From NCBI RefSeq assembly GCF_021130785.1, contig NC_060213.1:100759501-100823500 (forward strand): 64,000 nucleotides of DNA, read 5' to 3'. Position 1 is the first letter of the stretch. Each line of letters starts with the position of its first letter. This DNA is from Homalodisca vitripennis. Lineage: Eukaryota; Arthropoda; Insecta; Hemiptera; Cicadellidae. The notes beneath the pieces are model-generated. The model saw only the letters and a list, made by a program, of their open reading frames with translations. It made no database searches and was not told the origin of the DNA. Positions 36,320-47,589 of this stretch are shown piece by piece. Position numbers and translations under genes: made by a program.

Positions 36320-37680
36320 CATGAACCCTCTGTACACATTATATACACGATATATTGTTAAAATTATTATTGTAAATTCTCAAAATATACAAACTATAAA
36401 TATATTACAACATAATGTTTAATAAAAAAAGTAGCCTTGAAACAATTGAGTGTTTTAATCTTGACTTTGATATGATATTAAATCAATAAATTACACAGTG
36501 TAGCCTTTTGTTTCCAACTTTAAATTTCTTAACTATATTCAAGATTTTAATTGATGAACTGAAGAGATTTCTCTAACTTTTAAACGCAAAGATAGTAATA
36601 ACTTTCCAATTCAGTAATTCTACATAATGAACTTCAATAAAGTATTTTGTATGGGCGACTAAACCATTCTTCTTCTAAGTGCGGTTAGGCGGAAATAAAG
36701 TTTATGGTCCAAAACCCTAGTCCCACTTCTTTTCTCAACCCTTCCTCCCAGTACCTGGACAGGGATTCCCAACTACAAATTCCTACACGTTCTACCCTGT
36801 CCTATACAATAATTTTGACTTTAAGGAAGCGGAATTACTTTTTCAAACTGTAAAGAAGATTTACAATGACACTGCCATATTGTTTGGCTGGGAATTCCTT
36901 CGGAACAGTCAAGTTAAGAAATTCTTTATTCAAAGTTTATATGATGCGGAGTGGTTTGTATTTGAAAGCCATTCGGAATACCGAGGTGTGGGCCTGATTT
37001 TATAACCCCATAAAACCTGACGGCAACTTAAGGTGGGGGTGTTTATTAGGCGCAATAACGATATAGATTAATGTATCGCTGGAAGTGAAATGATTGTATA
37101 TTCAGCACTGTGTACACATCCACGCTTTGACTAAGCAAACTTCATGTACAAGCACTAGATTGTCCACCCTTATTACAGGTGATCCTGACTATCGAGTATA
37201 GGACAATATGGAACAATCCTGACAATATTATGGCTGGCCATAAGTACTTGCACTTTAGGGATGTATTACAAAAAGGCTTAGTGCTGGATCATGACAGGCC
37301 CAGAGATAATGATGCTGAACCTCATGGTGTGGAAAATAATTAAGTTTAGGAAGCATTTTTCAGAATGGCTGTGGTAATAACCAACACAAAGCTAATAATG
37401 CAACTGTGGGACAAAAATTGAGTGCAAGAAGTTCGAGTAATTTCACACTTAGCTAGAAGGTTTTTCCGAGATAGGCACATGGTTTTAGAGGGAACGAATC
37501 CATTTGATATCCAAAGTGGTATAGTTGTTACTATTACTCTGGAAAAACATGCATCTGGAGAAATACCGGAAGTAGATATTGAAGCTTCTTAATGAAGGTC
37601 TTGTCCACGAACAGCAGCATGATTTGGAAGTCACTTCATATGAACATGATTCCAGTAGTCAAATTAGTGACAGAATCGGA
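36320..37680. other. Spacer, nothing recognised
   Basis: 36660-37680 is less AT-rich and may be decayed coding or transposon sequence, but stops are dense in all frames and no motif is recognisable. Confidence 0.4.
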
Positions 37681-37685
37681 TTCTA

Positions 37686-37770
37686 GACGCTGCACTAAGA
37701 GGAGAGAGAACTTAAGCTAAACTCAACATTCACATTGAATCAACCCTCCCCACCATAGCTACGTTATGTA
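37686..37770 (+). repeat. Dispersed family R, fragment
   Basis: ACGCTGCACTAAGAGGAGAG, then AAGCTAAACTCAACATTCAC, TTGAATCAACCCTCCC and ACCATAGCTACGTTATGT match the arm and its neighbour in the copies at 9458 and 17408-17480. Only one arm is present. Confidence 0.75.
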
Positions 37771-40700
37771 TATGATTTGGAATGTCATTCAATATGGGCA
37801 CAGACCGGTTGAGGATGTGTGGGTGGAGAGAAAACATGGAAATACCAGTAATTCCATTAGGAAAATAGTTATTGAAAATCGCACAAATATGAGGAAATCA
37901 TAGAACAAACACAACGTTGTAGTAATGGCAAGGCGCCCCATATTCGTGTGTAGAAGACGGAATGTGGATGTTATGCGGATGTAATGTAAAGTGCTGAACT
38001 AATATAGTTCCAATGACTCAATACGTAACGGTATAGACAATGATTCATATTGTAGAGTACTCTTGAGGCCTGATTGAACAGGCCATCATCGGTGTTAAGA
38101 TATTTTATATGAAACGTGAGATCTGCTGCAAAATCATATTGGACTCCATATTTAGGTGTAGTAAACCCATCCCTTTCCCGGTCATACTTGCCATATTGTG
38201 TTGGAGGGTATGAACTCTATTCATGGGAAACTAACCTGAAGTTTGTGTTTTTTAATATTAAAATGTGTTCTAAATGCATGTAAAATTCATATATTACTGC
38301 ACACACAAGGATACTAGTAATAATGTATAATTTACGATTAACCATAACTTCAACAATTTAGATTAACTATAACTTCAACTTAATTGGCCCATGTGCTCTA
38401 GTTTTTGACCTTGTGCACTTCCTCTGGACTTTCCCTCTTTGCTAATATTACTCTTACTTCACTTAGTAAACACACATTCCATTACTGACAATGCTCAGTT
38501 TGATTATTTCAGATTTATTAAGATCTGCCAAACTAGTATTGTCACAGTTTGCTTCTATATTTATCCAAACTGCCCCAAAAGAGAAAAACTAGCATTACGT
38601 TTAATGTTATGACTCCCTGTCACCTTTTAGTTAGGATTTAATTTTTAGTATTTAAGCCAACAATATAATGGTTTTACAACAAACCCAAAGTTTTGGATTT
38701 GTATTATTTTATTTCTTTTAATTAAATATTCTTAAAGTAGCCTATTTTCTCTTGAGATTTGTATTAAAACATAATGACTTCCTACTTCAGCACTTTGCAT
38801 CGACCAAACTGTTTTTTTCTAGACTCTCAATCACTCATGAACACAAGTAATATCGTGACATATATTTTGTTCCTTTAGCTAGGTTTAATCATTGTATATG
38901 TCTTATTATACTAACACTTATTATTACGTTGCACATTTAATAACCAGTAATCAACATTATTGTAATTCAATGTAATCATTGTTTCAAATTTTTTAGCTAT
39001 TCTTTTAACACTTCCCGTTTTCCATATTGCATGTATCGGTCGGTGATAGTTCTGATAGTAACTTTAGTACGTTTTTTACCGAGTTGTCGAATGTACACGT
39101 ATTAAAAAATGTAAGGTCATCTTTAAATATAAATTAATATTTAAACCAACACTAATTATTAGTTTATCGCCAGCTGATAAGTGATTAAAAACAAGAAAAA
39201 AGATTTTTCAGTGTAAACCCACGTCAGCGCCTTCGTAATGCGGACGTGATCGACTTGCACCGACGTTTCTTTAACAATGGCTGTTCTAAGAAAGCCACAT
39301 TTTTAAGGTGTGTCTGCTAGAAATGGTGATGGGGAATTGCGTCAGTGTTACCTAGTCAGCTGGATCTCGGTAAGGTTTTATATTGAGGATTTTCATTGAT
39401 AGTAGTGTTGCATCGATCTTCAGTTGGGTTATTTTTTTACAAATCTTTATTATACCTTTTGTAAAGAGAGGAAAAGTTTTACAAACTACAAACTAGTTCA
39501 ACGAGCGTGTTCAGGCATTTAAAGCAACATTTAGGGACATCTTTATAACAGGTTATATGTTATCAAACATGATTGCAGGAACGATGTACGTTATTTGTTG
39601 AATAGTAATTCATTAATTATGTAATTTTTTAAGCCATAAATGATTGAAAATATACTCTATGAGGCTATAATGGACATACACTGTAAATATAGAATTTTTG
39701 TCTTCAGCTTTTATAATTTTTCGAAGTAAAAATCTACCAAAATATCCGTTTTAGTGGAAATAAAAACCATTTGTTTCAATCGCATGCTTTTGAATGTACA
39801 TAAACACTATAAATGAAACCTATACCACGTACTAGAAGGTCTACGTGGACACCGTTTTGGATTCTGATTGCAATAAATGTATTTCCGTTACTTTTCATTT
39901 CAGGTGGTTAAAATAAATTTAGAACATCCTAGTCTCTATAAATAGGTTAAAGTGGTTGTTAATTTTTAAAATCTCGCTCTGCGTGTTTTTTTTCTATTTC
40001 TTAAAATGTCTGATTGCTTAACCCTTTTTTCGGTTTCAGCGTAAAAATATAATAAATACCAATAAAAATGTCAATGTTTCTAGTCTCCATGCACATACTA
40101 ACTCGTCTGTAGCTTAGTGACAGTTAACAGAAGAATCAGATCTGTACTTCTTCATTTATTAATATTTGTTTCAGAGTTTTTTCACCGGGAAAAGACAGCA
40201 AATACCAAGTATAAAAACGTTGTTTTCCATACTTAAGCCAAATTACCACTGCAAATGTATACACAGCAATTTTAGATATTTCCATACAGTCAGTATTGAA
40301 TAGTAAGCGAAGAATTAGGGATAGCTTCCTACACGTCAAGGGCATAACTGTAATTACATTTCGTATTAATTCGCTAGGACTAGCAATAAATATCTACATC
40401 AACACTATCATACAGTATATATTAAAACTTATTCTCATTACATAAACAACTGTATGCTAGAAAACGTTATTGATAACTAAAAATATAGATATTAATGGTC
40501 TTTATAGTATAAATTCGTAATTTCTTAATCCGGTTAATTAAGTATTTAAATTGTGACTCTTTCTCCATAATCAACCTCTGATTAGATTAGTCATAACAGA
40601 AGTTTTAAATAAAAATAAATCAATACTTTCCTCTCTCAGTCTTCATTATAACTATAAACATACAATGTGTTGCTGTTCAACTTTGTCAATATCAAGATAC

Positions 40701-41095
40701 GCCGTTCACCCTTCAAGACTTATTGTTATTCCTTTATTAGGGAGAATCCACTTCCAATATTAAAGCAAACCTTGTACACATTTAAGAGCTTAATTCCGTA
40801 TAATATGGAAGGCAATAACCTCACTCTTGTGTTAGACTACACGAATGAATGTGTCTGGCCTGTGTAAATATAAATTTTAAACTACACTCTCTAGTATATA
40901 AACAGGGCATAGTTAGGAAGGCAAACTCCCTGAAAGGTGCTTTATGGAATAATTGATAATTTCAATAATTATTTGGAGTACAGAATTGTTTACAAATAGT
41001 TTACAACAGTCTGTAAATTAAGAGTTGTCAAAGTATTTCAGGAAGTACAACTTGCCATATAGTATGCTTATACATTACAAACGCTAACCCTAATC
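37771..41095. other. Long AT-rich spacer with one weak first-exon candidate
   Basis: No gene is identified. At 39210-39370 a GC-richer patch ends in the donor-like CTCGGTAAGG; its short frames have stops. Frames at 40345-40136 (-) and 40667-40867 (+) lack domains. 38230-39000 is strongly AT-rich. Confidence 0.4.
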
Positions 41096-41099
41096 AATC

Positions 41100-41665
41100 A
41101 AAGGTCTTCGGACTGATCAGGACTTTGCTAAGAAAGGTAGCATTATTTCATTAGAGCACATGGTTTTCGAGGTTATCGTCAAGTCCAGTTTTACGAGCCA
41201 GTCTATGCCCCGCCACTGCCACATACGACATGACTGGGTCCTGTAACTCTAGCCACTGTACTGGGTTAACCACCGGCATCCCCAAGGTCTGCGTTAGACA
41301 TAAAAACAAACCAGACGAATAAATTTGTAACTGAAACCAAACGTTCCGAGAAGCACAGACTGCTTTGTGGATACCATCTTTGTTTTCTTCGACACTAATC
41401 TGCATTCGGTTGGAACTTTTCAAGCATCTCCTATCAGAAAGCAGTTTTTTACGAATAAAGCACCACCCAGGAATCACTTATGTCAATATTTAGTCTCAGT
41501 TGAATATTTGCCAGCGCGCAAAAATTCTTATGCCTAAATCAGGATTCGAACCCGTGATCCATAGAGTAATAAGCTGAAACGCTTCCCATTCAGCCACAAG
41601 GTACGCCTCGGGTAGAAGGAATGCGCACGAGTGCCTGAAGTGTATTGTAACCTCTGCGGGTGCGG
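41100..41665 (-). mobile_element. tRNA-like SINE with a long body
   Basis: On the minus strand, TTGTGGCTGAATGGGAAGCG (A box, about 41605) is followed by CACGGGTTCGAATCCTGATT (B box, about 41550). The T stem nearly pairs but the acceptor stem does not, so this is not a working tRNA. A body of about 430 bases of mixed composition follows to near 41100, including a 108-codon frame (41477-41151) that may be fortuitous. The same head phrase, GCCYAAATYAG then ATTCGAAYCC on the plus strand, is found at 47500. Confidence 0.65.
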
Positions 41666-41674
41666 CCTGCACCA

Positions 41675-41715
41675 AATTGAACGAAGCTCTGACCAAGCCG
41701 AGCTCCTTATATAGT
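41675..41715 (-). promoter_or_regulatory. TATA box and initiator-like pair
   Basis: On the minus strand, TATATAAG (41713-41706) precedes a TCAGAG initiator-like site (about 41692) by roughly 23-25 bases, in a GC-richer block (41630-41815) directly upstream of the SINE head. It could be a promoter of an old LTR or other element. Two overlapping minus-strand frames (41813-41496 and 41764-41534) cross it. Confidence 0.3.
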
Positions 41716-41819
41716 GAAGAATTACCGCGTGAGTCACAGCCGGGCAGTCGGTCGATCCCTCCATGCTGTAATCGATTATAAAACACCCATAAATTACTGT
41801 CCGGTCCGGTCATACTGGA

Positions 41820-43130
41820 AATTAAGCTCCTGTTGTATCCATATCAACAGCTGAATTCTGCGTCTCCCAGGATGATTATTATTGGGGTTTGATTTCAGAC
41901 TAAAACAGCTGACAGATTCCCGCAAGAATATGGTTTTATCTTATCTAATTTAGTGCCTTTGATTTCCAATACATTTCCAATAGCAATTTTATCGCTAATT
42001 TTTAATACTTTCACCCTTCTTAGGTTAAATAGTGCTAAATACGTATAGATTATTCGATTGTTTTTATTGGTAATTACAAATTTTCCATCATAAAGTGAAA
42101 TTACAGGTTTACGTTACATACAACTTTATAAATACTTTCCAAAATTATTCATTACCGATTGTGATTTTGTTTTCTTTCTTGAGTAAAATTAAATCAAATA
42201 AATATATTTGATTTACTTTTTTAGTGATTATATATTTTTCCTGCAGGACAAATGTGAGTCAGATATTTATGTTAAATGGACTTTCGTTATTTGGTACCTG
42301 CTTTTTACCAAACAGCTACACTAAACTCTATTATTTATTTTATGTATTTAACACGACGACATACTGTTATAAGACGCGGTTTCCTTTACATTCGACTTCA
42401 ACATTTAAACTTATCGTCATACCATAAACATATTAATAACCTTTTATTTTCATGACGGAAAGCCCACTGATATGAACAATCATAAAAGATCAAAACTTTG
42501 TAACGTAAATCGTTTTGAGTTTTGAATTTATCAATAACGAAAACGACACGGTTAAGATAAGAGTTTAAAAGACAATGTGCTGAAACATGTTTAGATTTAG
42601 TATCTACAACCCTATTAAATAAGTTTAAAGAGGTTTTGAATACACTGTGATTAATACAAAACTCACAATATTACTGTGTAGTGCATTCTTTTTAAATAAT
42701 ACAAGTATACCATTTACAACAATAAAAATAGTGTAATTTAAAAATTACTGTTTTTTTGCTAAATTCATACAAGGAATTTTATAATTGAATATGTATAGAC
42801 GAAGAAAGAGAAAATCACACATGATACGAACTCCAATTGGTGTACTGCATTTTCCATTTAACTAATTTAAATGCCGTGTGCTGTTGGGAGAAATGAATTA
42901 ATGCGAAGATTTATCATTAACTACTATAAAAATGAAATAATATTAAAATGAGAACTGTAATAGTAGATTTTTTATTTTACATTGAGAGTAAATATTTTTT
43001 TCAAAATTTCAAGTTTTACTAATTGAAGTGTCAACATAATCAAACGGGTCTCTTCTGTAAATCTCATTTTCAATCTAAAATAAACTGTTCTACAAACAGT
43101 AAACAATCTAAAACCTCGGTGTTGTATTTA
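41820..43130. other. AT-rich spacer
   Basis: No gene; frames such as 42224-42427 (+) are AT-driven. Confidence 0.5.
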
Positions 43131-43139
43131 TACACAATT

Positions 43140-43555
43140 TCAGCGGGACTCAGAAATAGAACACGTAAACAAATGCGAAATGCACTCAGACACCGCGGAG
43201 CGAGGCGCCGTGCTCGAGTCGGGCGCCACAGCTACGCCCAATTCGCGGTTTCGATTTTTACTACCGCACTATATTTAGCGTGTAGTGATGCCCCAATTGG
43301 CCTAACTGCCGGAGAATGATCGGGTTTACGGTTAGTTTCGACATGTGGGCAGTCGATGCCAGGGGCAGGCTGGTATGTGTCCATCAGTCGCGATACTTGA
43401 GGTTTACACATGCAGCTGGCCGCCCGGTCCTTGGCGCTCAAGTCGATAAGGTGGCGACAGATGTGGAAACAACTCAAAATCTTCACGTAGAGAATCTGCC
43501 ACTTTATATTGATACAACATTAGTTTCTTCCACTCGGCCATCCAGCTAAATCACC
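43140..43555. other. GC- and CpG-rich block with overlapping frames
   Basis: The block stands out from very AT-rich flanks. Plus-strand frames 43023-43319 (98 codons) and 43316-43549 (77 codons) overlap by four bases (ATGA), and a minus-strand frame (43486-43232, 84 codons) covers the same DNA. An ACTATATTTAG motif lies near 43266. No domain is recognised. High GC reduces stops, so long frames are expected by chance. It may be an exon, a promoter block or an old insertion. Confidence 0.3.
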
Positions 43556-43727
43556 ATGATGGCAATCTTTTGAAAGTACATCATACACTTTGAATTTTTT
43601 TCGTAACCGGAATCATGGTCCCCATAAGTCATGGTGTTAAGGGGATGAGTACACTCAAAAGCTGGTGACTCAGAATTGTGTTCACAGAATTTGCTTTAAA
43701 AATAAATCACCTGTAGATTGGATGAAA

Positions 43728-44048
43728 TGTAAATTTCCTCTTAGTGCAGCGTCTGGAAACTAACGCTGTCACAGACGTGACTACGTGAGTCATGTTCGTC
43801 TGAAGACAGGAAATACAAAGGAAGTTTCCAAAGGAACTCTACATTTGTTCGACGTCAAATACCTACACTACAAAATATAGTGTAATCTAGTTGAAGAGGT
43901 ATTCTCGTTGTTTAAACAGATGCTCAATTGAGTCAACTACGATGATTTAGACACGTTCACAAAGCACGGTGGATCGACTGAATTTTTTACACATAACGGT
44001 GGGGAAGGATTCTTGAGCTAAACTCGACATTCATATTGAAGAAATCCT
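43728..44048 (-). repeat. Dispersed family R, copy with rearranged ends
   Basis: TTTCCTCTTAGTGCAGCGTC (43734) is the reverse complement of the family arm, and GAGCTAAACTCGACATTCAT (44013) is the arm's continuation in the other orientation, so the two ends are inverted. GTTCGTCTGAAGACAGGAAA corresponds to the interior phrase near 17340. Confidence 0.65.
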
Positions 44049-44049
44049 T

Positions 44050-44955
44050 CATATAATAGATACTTCATGTGGATTGTGTGTATTTATATTTTTTACATAT
44101 TAATTAAACAAAACAGGCCCGAGAACATAAACCTGGTGAATACCATATTTTGCTTAGATATTGATAATTTATTTAAATTTGATAATAATTACGACATGAT
44201 CTATCTCATTCCAAGTAAATATCTTACCCCATAATTGTGTTACAATTGAAATCATATCTTATAATCAACACATATAAAAGCCTTAGGCAACAAAAGGACA
44301 CATAAGTCAACCAGATTTCAAAAAGTTGAAACTATTGACTCTGCCAAGTCTATACATTTTGGAGACGGGTTCATCCCACTCATGTAAATGTGCCCTAACA
44401 AGGGACAAGACGTATACGGGTTATAAGACAAAAGTCATTAAAAAAAGCACCAACACCCAAAACGTCAATTACTCGTTTCAAAAACTTTTTGGCGCCAAAG
44501 TTATTCTAAAATCTAGACGAGTCTTTGGCAAATAACGTGATTTTAAAGGTAATAGAAAAATTGAGTTTGGGTTTTTAGGTTTTACTAGCAAACACTATAG
44601 ACATAAATGTATCTAATTCATTGACTGTATCTGTAGAAGTCTATATTTGTTTTCTTCAAAACCAAAGTCGTGTTTGAAAGTATTGAAAATTTTTTTTAAT
44701 ATCCTAACAGAAATACTTGTTCAGAAATACAACTATTTAGAGAATAAATAGTCATCCATATTCATACGAGTTTAAGAATATGTATTTTTTAAGTACAGAA
44801 TGTGCCAAAATCCGCATGTCTGAGATTTGATTCTACAATGTTTAACTTTTACTGTACTTATTTATTATAGTACTGAACATAATTTAAAATGTACGAAGCA
44901 CTAGGGTGAAAACGAATCCTAAATGTTTTATTTAAAGTTTGTCATTGACGATGGA
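44050..44955. other. AT-rich spacer
   Basis: Nothing recognised; the 69-codon frame at 44326-44535 has no domain. Confidence 0.5.
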
Positions 44956-44958
44956 AGG

Positions 44959-45148
44959 TTTGAAAGGATAACAGGATTTCGAACATTTGCCATCGTTATA
45001 AGGTATATAAATGGTATAATACAACATTTCGAGGATTAGAATCGATCCTCCCCCACCTGACGAAGAGATTCCAATTCTCGAAACGTTGTGTAATACGTTA
45101 TATAACCTAAAACTACGGCAAATGTCCGAAATCCTGTTATCCTTTCGA
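44959..45148. repeat. Foldback element with arms of about 85 bp
   Basis: The left arm begins TTTGAAAGGATAACAGGATT and the right arm ends AATCCTGTTATCCTTTCGAA. Pairing continues through ACATTTGCC, a GGTATATAA-like segment, TAATACAACATTTCGAG and its partner CTCGAAACGTTGTGTAAT, to a loop of roughly 15-20 bases near 45053. The right half contains GACGAAGAGATTCCAATTCT, a phrase typical of multicopy invertebrate repeats. The 63968-64000 end of the window begins the same left arm. Confidence 0.8.
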
Positions 45149-45149
45149 A

Positions 45150-46030
45150 TCATAAATATTATTCTTTTTTGCCGTCGGAAACCTGTTAAATGTTTTTACG
45201 TATTACATTATGACTGCAATTAATGAGATAGAAAATAATATGTTATATGTACTTTATAATACATTTAAAGTTATTTACGAATAAAACATGACATTTTCTG
45301 TTGTATTCATATAGCAATAATAGTATTAACATTTGAGAAAAATGTCTTTTTTGCACCGTTTCAAGTAGTTTATAGTTTTATAGTAAAATTTTAAGTCGGC
45401 TGAATTTGATTAAATCTAGAAAATTTTTAAAAATATATTTATAAAGACTTAAATATTTTTTGAAATGGATATAGTACAAAATACGAATTGCAGTGCTAAT
45501 ACTGGTACCAGTTTTATCATCTGGTACCAAATTTATAAACAATTTTGTATTGGGAATATTTAATTAATCGTATTAAAATGTAATATTTATTTCAAATTAT
45601 ATATTTATATCTATGTAAGTCTATTCACGTTATTTGTCTATATAAATAATACTTATTTGACAGAATTATTTTATTTGTACTATAATAATAATTTTTATAC
45701 AATACAATATTATTAAATGTCCAATAATTAGTATGATAATGCGTTCTCTCACAACACATTTAAGACAAATTATATGAAACGTTACGTATAAATAAACTGT
45801 TAGAATCGCTGAAACATTTTTATTCGGGTCATATAAACACTGTTTTCCACTGCAGCATTAAAAATGTTCCTGAATATCCATAACCATAACATTTCACAGC
45901 TTCCAGGCTCCTCACTCTTTAACTTTAGAAATATTTGAAGTAAGTACGCTGCAAACTTATTCTGACTATTCTGGTATGTTGCAGGGATCATCCTTAGATA
46001 TTGATAAATATGAAACTGGTTATGGAGGAA
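45150..46030. other. AT-rich spacer
   Basis: Only a small GGTACCAG/CTGGTACC inverted pair near 45504-45524 and short AT-driven frames. Confidence 0.5.
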
Positions 46031-46034
46031 TGAA

Positions 46035-46395
46035 TATGAAATGAAATGAAATGAAATATGCCTTTATTTAAGAGGCGGAGTTAGGGCTATTTAGCCCTCT
46101 CTACCACTCAACCTCACATAATATACAGATATATGTACAGTGAATGATCTTAACTAATAACAAATTTTAAATTAAAATAAATGCTTAAAAATTAACCAAA
46201 ATATATACATACTACTTAATAATTAAAAATAAAATTTATCAGCTTAATATGTAGAAAAATTCAAACAAAGTTAAATTAAAACTTAAATTAACAGATTACT
46301 TTTTAAAGAATTTCTCGTTATTACTACATTCATTCTCTCAAACACACAGCCCGACCACAAGCACGCCACGAGCACCGCCACCCGTCACCCCCACA
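46035..46395 (-). mobile_element. 3' end of LINE family B, minus strand
   Basis: The minus strand ends in AATAAAGGCATATTTCATTT plus ATTTC units (46036-46060). Upstream lies the conserved 3' end block (GAGGCGGAGTTAGGGCTATT on the plus strand) also present at 27766-27836. An AT-rich 3' UTR and a C-rich patch (46345-46420) follow without a clear reading frame. Confidence 0.75.
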
Positions 46396-46429
46396 GACCG
46401 GCCAGCAACAAGTCCTTGACCTTTGAATA

Positions 46430-47114
46430 TGGCTAAATATGTTTGAATGAATAAATTAAAGGATAAATAAATACAATATTTAGTAATTCCTTATTTTAAA
46501 TGTGTCATGACAATTCAGAAGACAAGGAAACCATGGAAAACAAATCCTTTTTAAAATGGCTGCCTTTTAAAATATTTGAATATTGGTCATCGAAAAAACT
46601 AGCTTTTACTGAAAGGTTTTTAAAAATTCGAGTATAAATGCAATCTAAATTGCGAGGGTGATAATAATTAATTATGTATCGTCAATTTGGATATAACAAA
46701 ATGTTTTGTACTTTCGGAAAGTGTATGGAGGTGTTTAAAAGAAGAGAAGGTTTTGGGGTATCAAAGATTTAAACATGAACTGGAAATCACTATTCGTTAT
46801 CTGGTATTTAAAATTAAACATAAAATTCAACTAATTCAAAAACTTATTTCCCCATTCCTGTTTGAATATTCGGAAAAAGATTTGTGAACGTATTATATTC
46901 AGTGGTATTACACAGTTAAATCAAAACAATTAAATCATTCCTAATTGAGAATTTTATCGCTGATACGAATGTCCAAATTCAACATTAACAGTTTTGAGAT
47001 ACACACCTCAAGTTTCTATCAAAATCGTTCATTCTATCTATAAATTGCAAAGAGGTGAAGTAGATACTTAGAAATATTTTATATGCCAAAATGTAACATC
47101 CGTCTAAGATTGAT
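46430..47114. other. AT-rich spacer
   Basis: No gene; one 66-codon frame at 46687-46887 without domains. Confidence 0.5.
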
Positions 47115-47351
47115 TTTCCAATCAAGAACATAGCCAGGAAATAATTTTGGGAGTCCAGACAACTGATATTTTCCTATAGTGGACAGAGAGTAAGGGCCCA
47201 TTTTGTTCCTTAAAAATTTCTTGAACGGTTTCTTTGTTGAGAACGATCTATCAGCAGGGCATGTCCTTACTAAGAAAAGTAATTACAAAAATTTAAATTG
47301 GGGGATCCGGAGCCCTTGGACCCCCTCACTGGCTACGTCCTTGTTTCCAAT
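47115..47351. mobile_element. MITE with perfect 8-bp target duplication
   Basis: TTTCCAAT flanks the element at 47115-47122 and 47344-47351. Between them, CAAGAACATAGCCAG (47123-47137) is the inverse of CTGGCTACGTCCTTG (47329-47343), with two mismatches. The body of 221 bases has no coding capacity; a G-rich GGGGGATCCGGAGCCCTTGG block precedes the right end. Eight-base duplications and CA...TG ends fit hAT or P-type transposases, so it is a non-autonomous derivative of one of these. Confidence 0.88.
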
Positions 47352-47494
47352 AGATCATTTAACCTTGGCCGATTTTTACCCTGTAATTGACATATGGTGC
47401 AGCTACGAAAGTGTTTTATGGATTATCTGAATTTCTAGCCCGGAGCGTTTATCTCATTACCTCAGGATGACTCAGATTTGTTACCTTGCGAAAG

Positions 47495-47585
47495 TGACAT
47501 GCCCAAATTAGAATTCGAATCCAGGTCTGTAGGCTTTAGGTTAGTTTAGTAGGCTTAGTGTCCAATGAGACAAAGCATTGCCGGC
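47495..47585 (-). repeat. Decayed SINE head
   Basis: On the plus strand ATGCCCAAATTAGAATTCGA and ATCCAGGTC parallel ATGCCTAAATCAGGATTCGA and ACCCGTGATC of the SINE at 41530. A degenerate A box (CCAATGAGACA, inverse) lies about 50 bases further. A short relic. Confidence 0.5.
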
Positions 47586-47589
47586 AAAG

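Noticed and set aside
36900..37680. Decayed transposase or other protein
   Set aside because: Some phrases look coding-like, but stops are frequent in all frames and no motif could be named.
41151..41477. 108-codon minus-strand frame as a host gene
   Set aside because: It lies in the body of the tRNA-like SINE and shows no known domain.
41540..41620. A functional tRNA gene on the minus strand
   Set aside because: The acceptor stem does not pair and the sequence continues into a SINE-like body.
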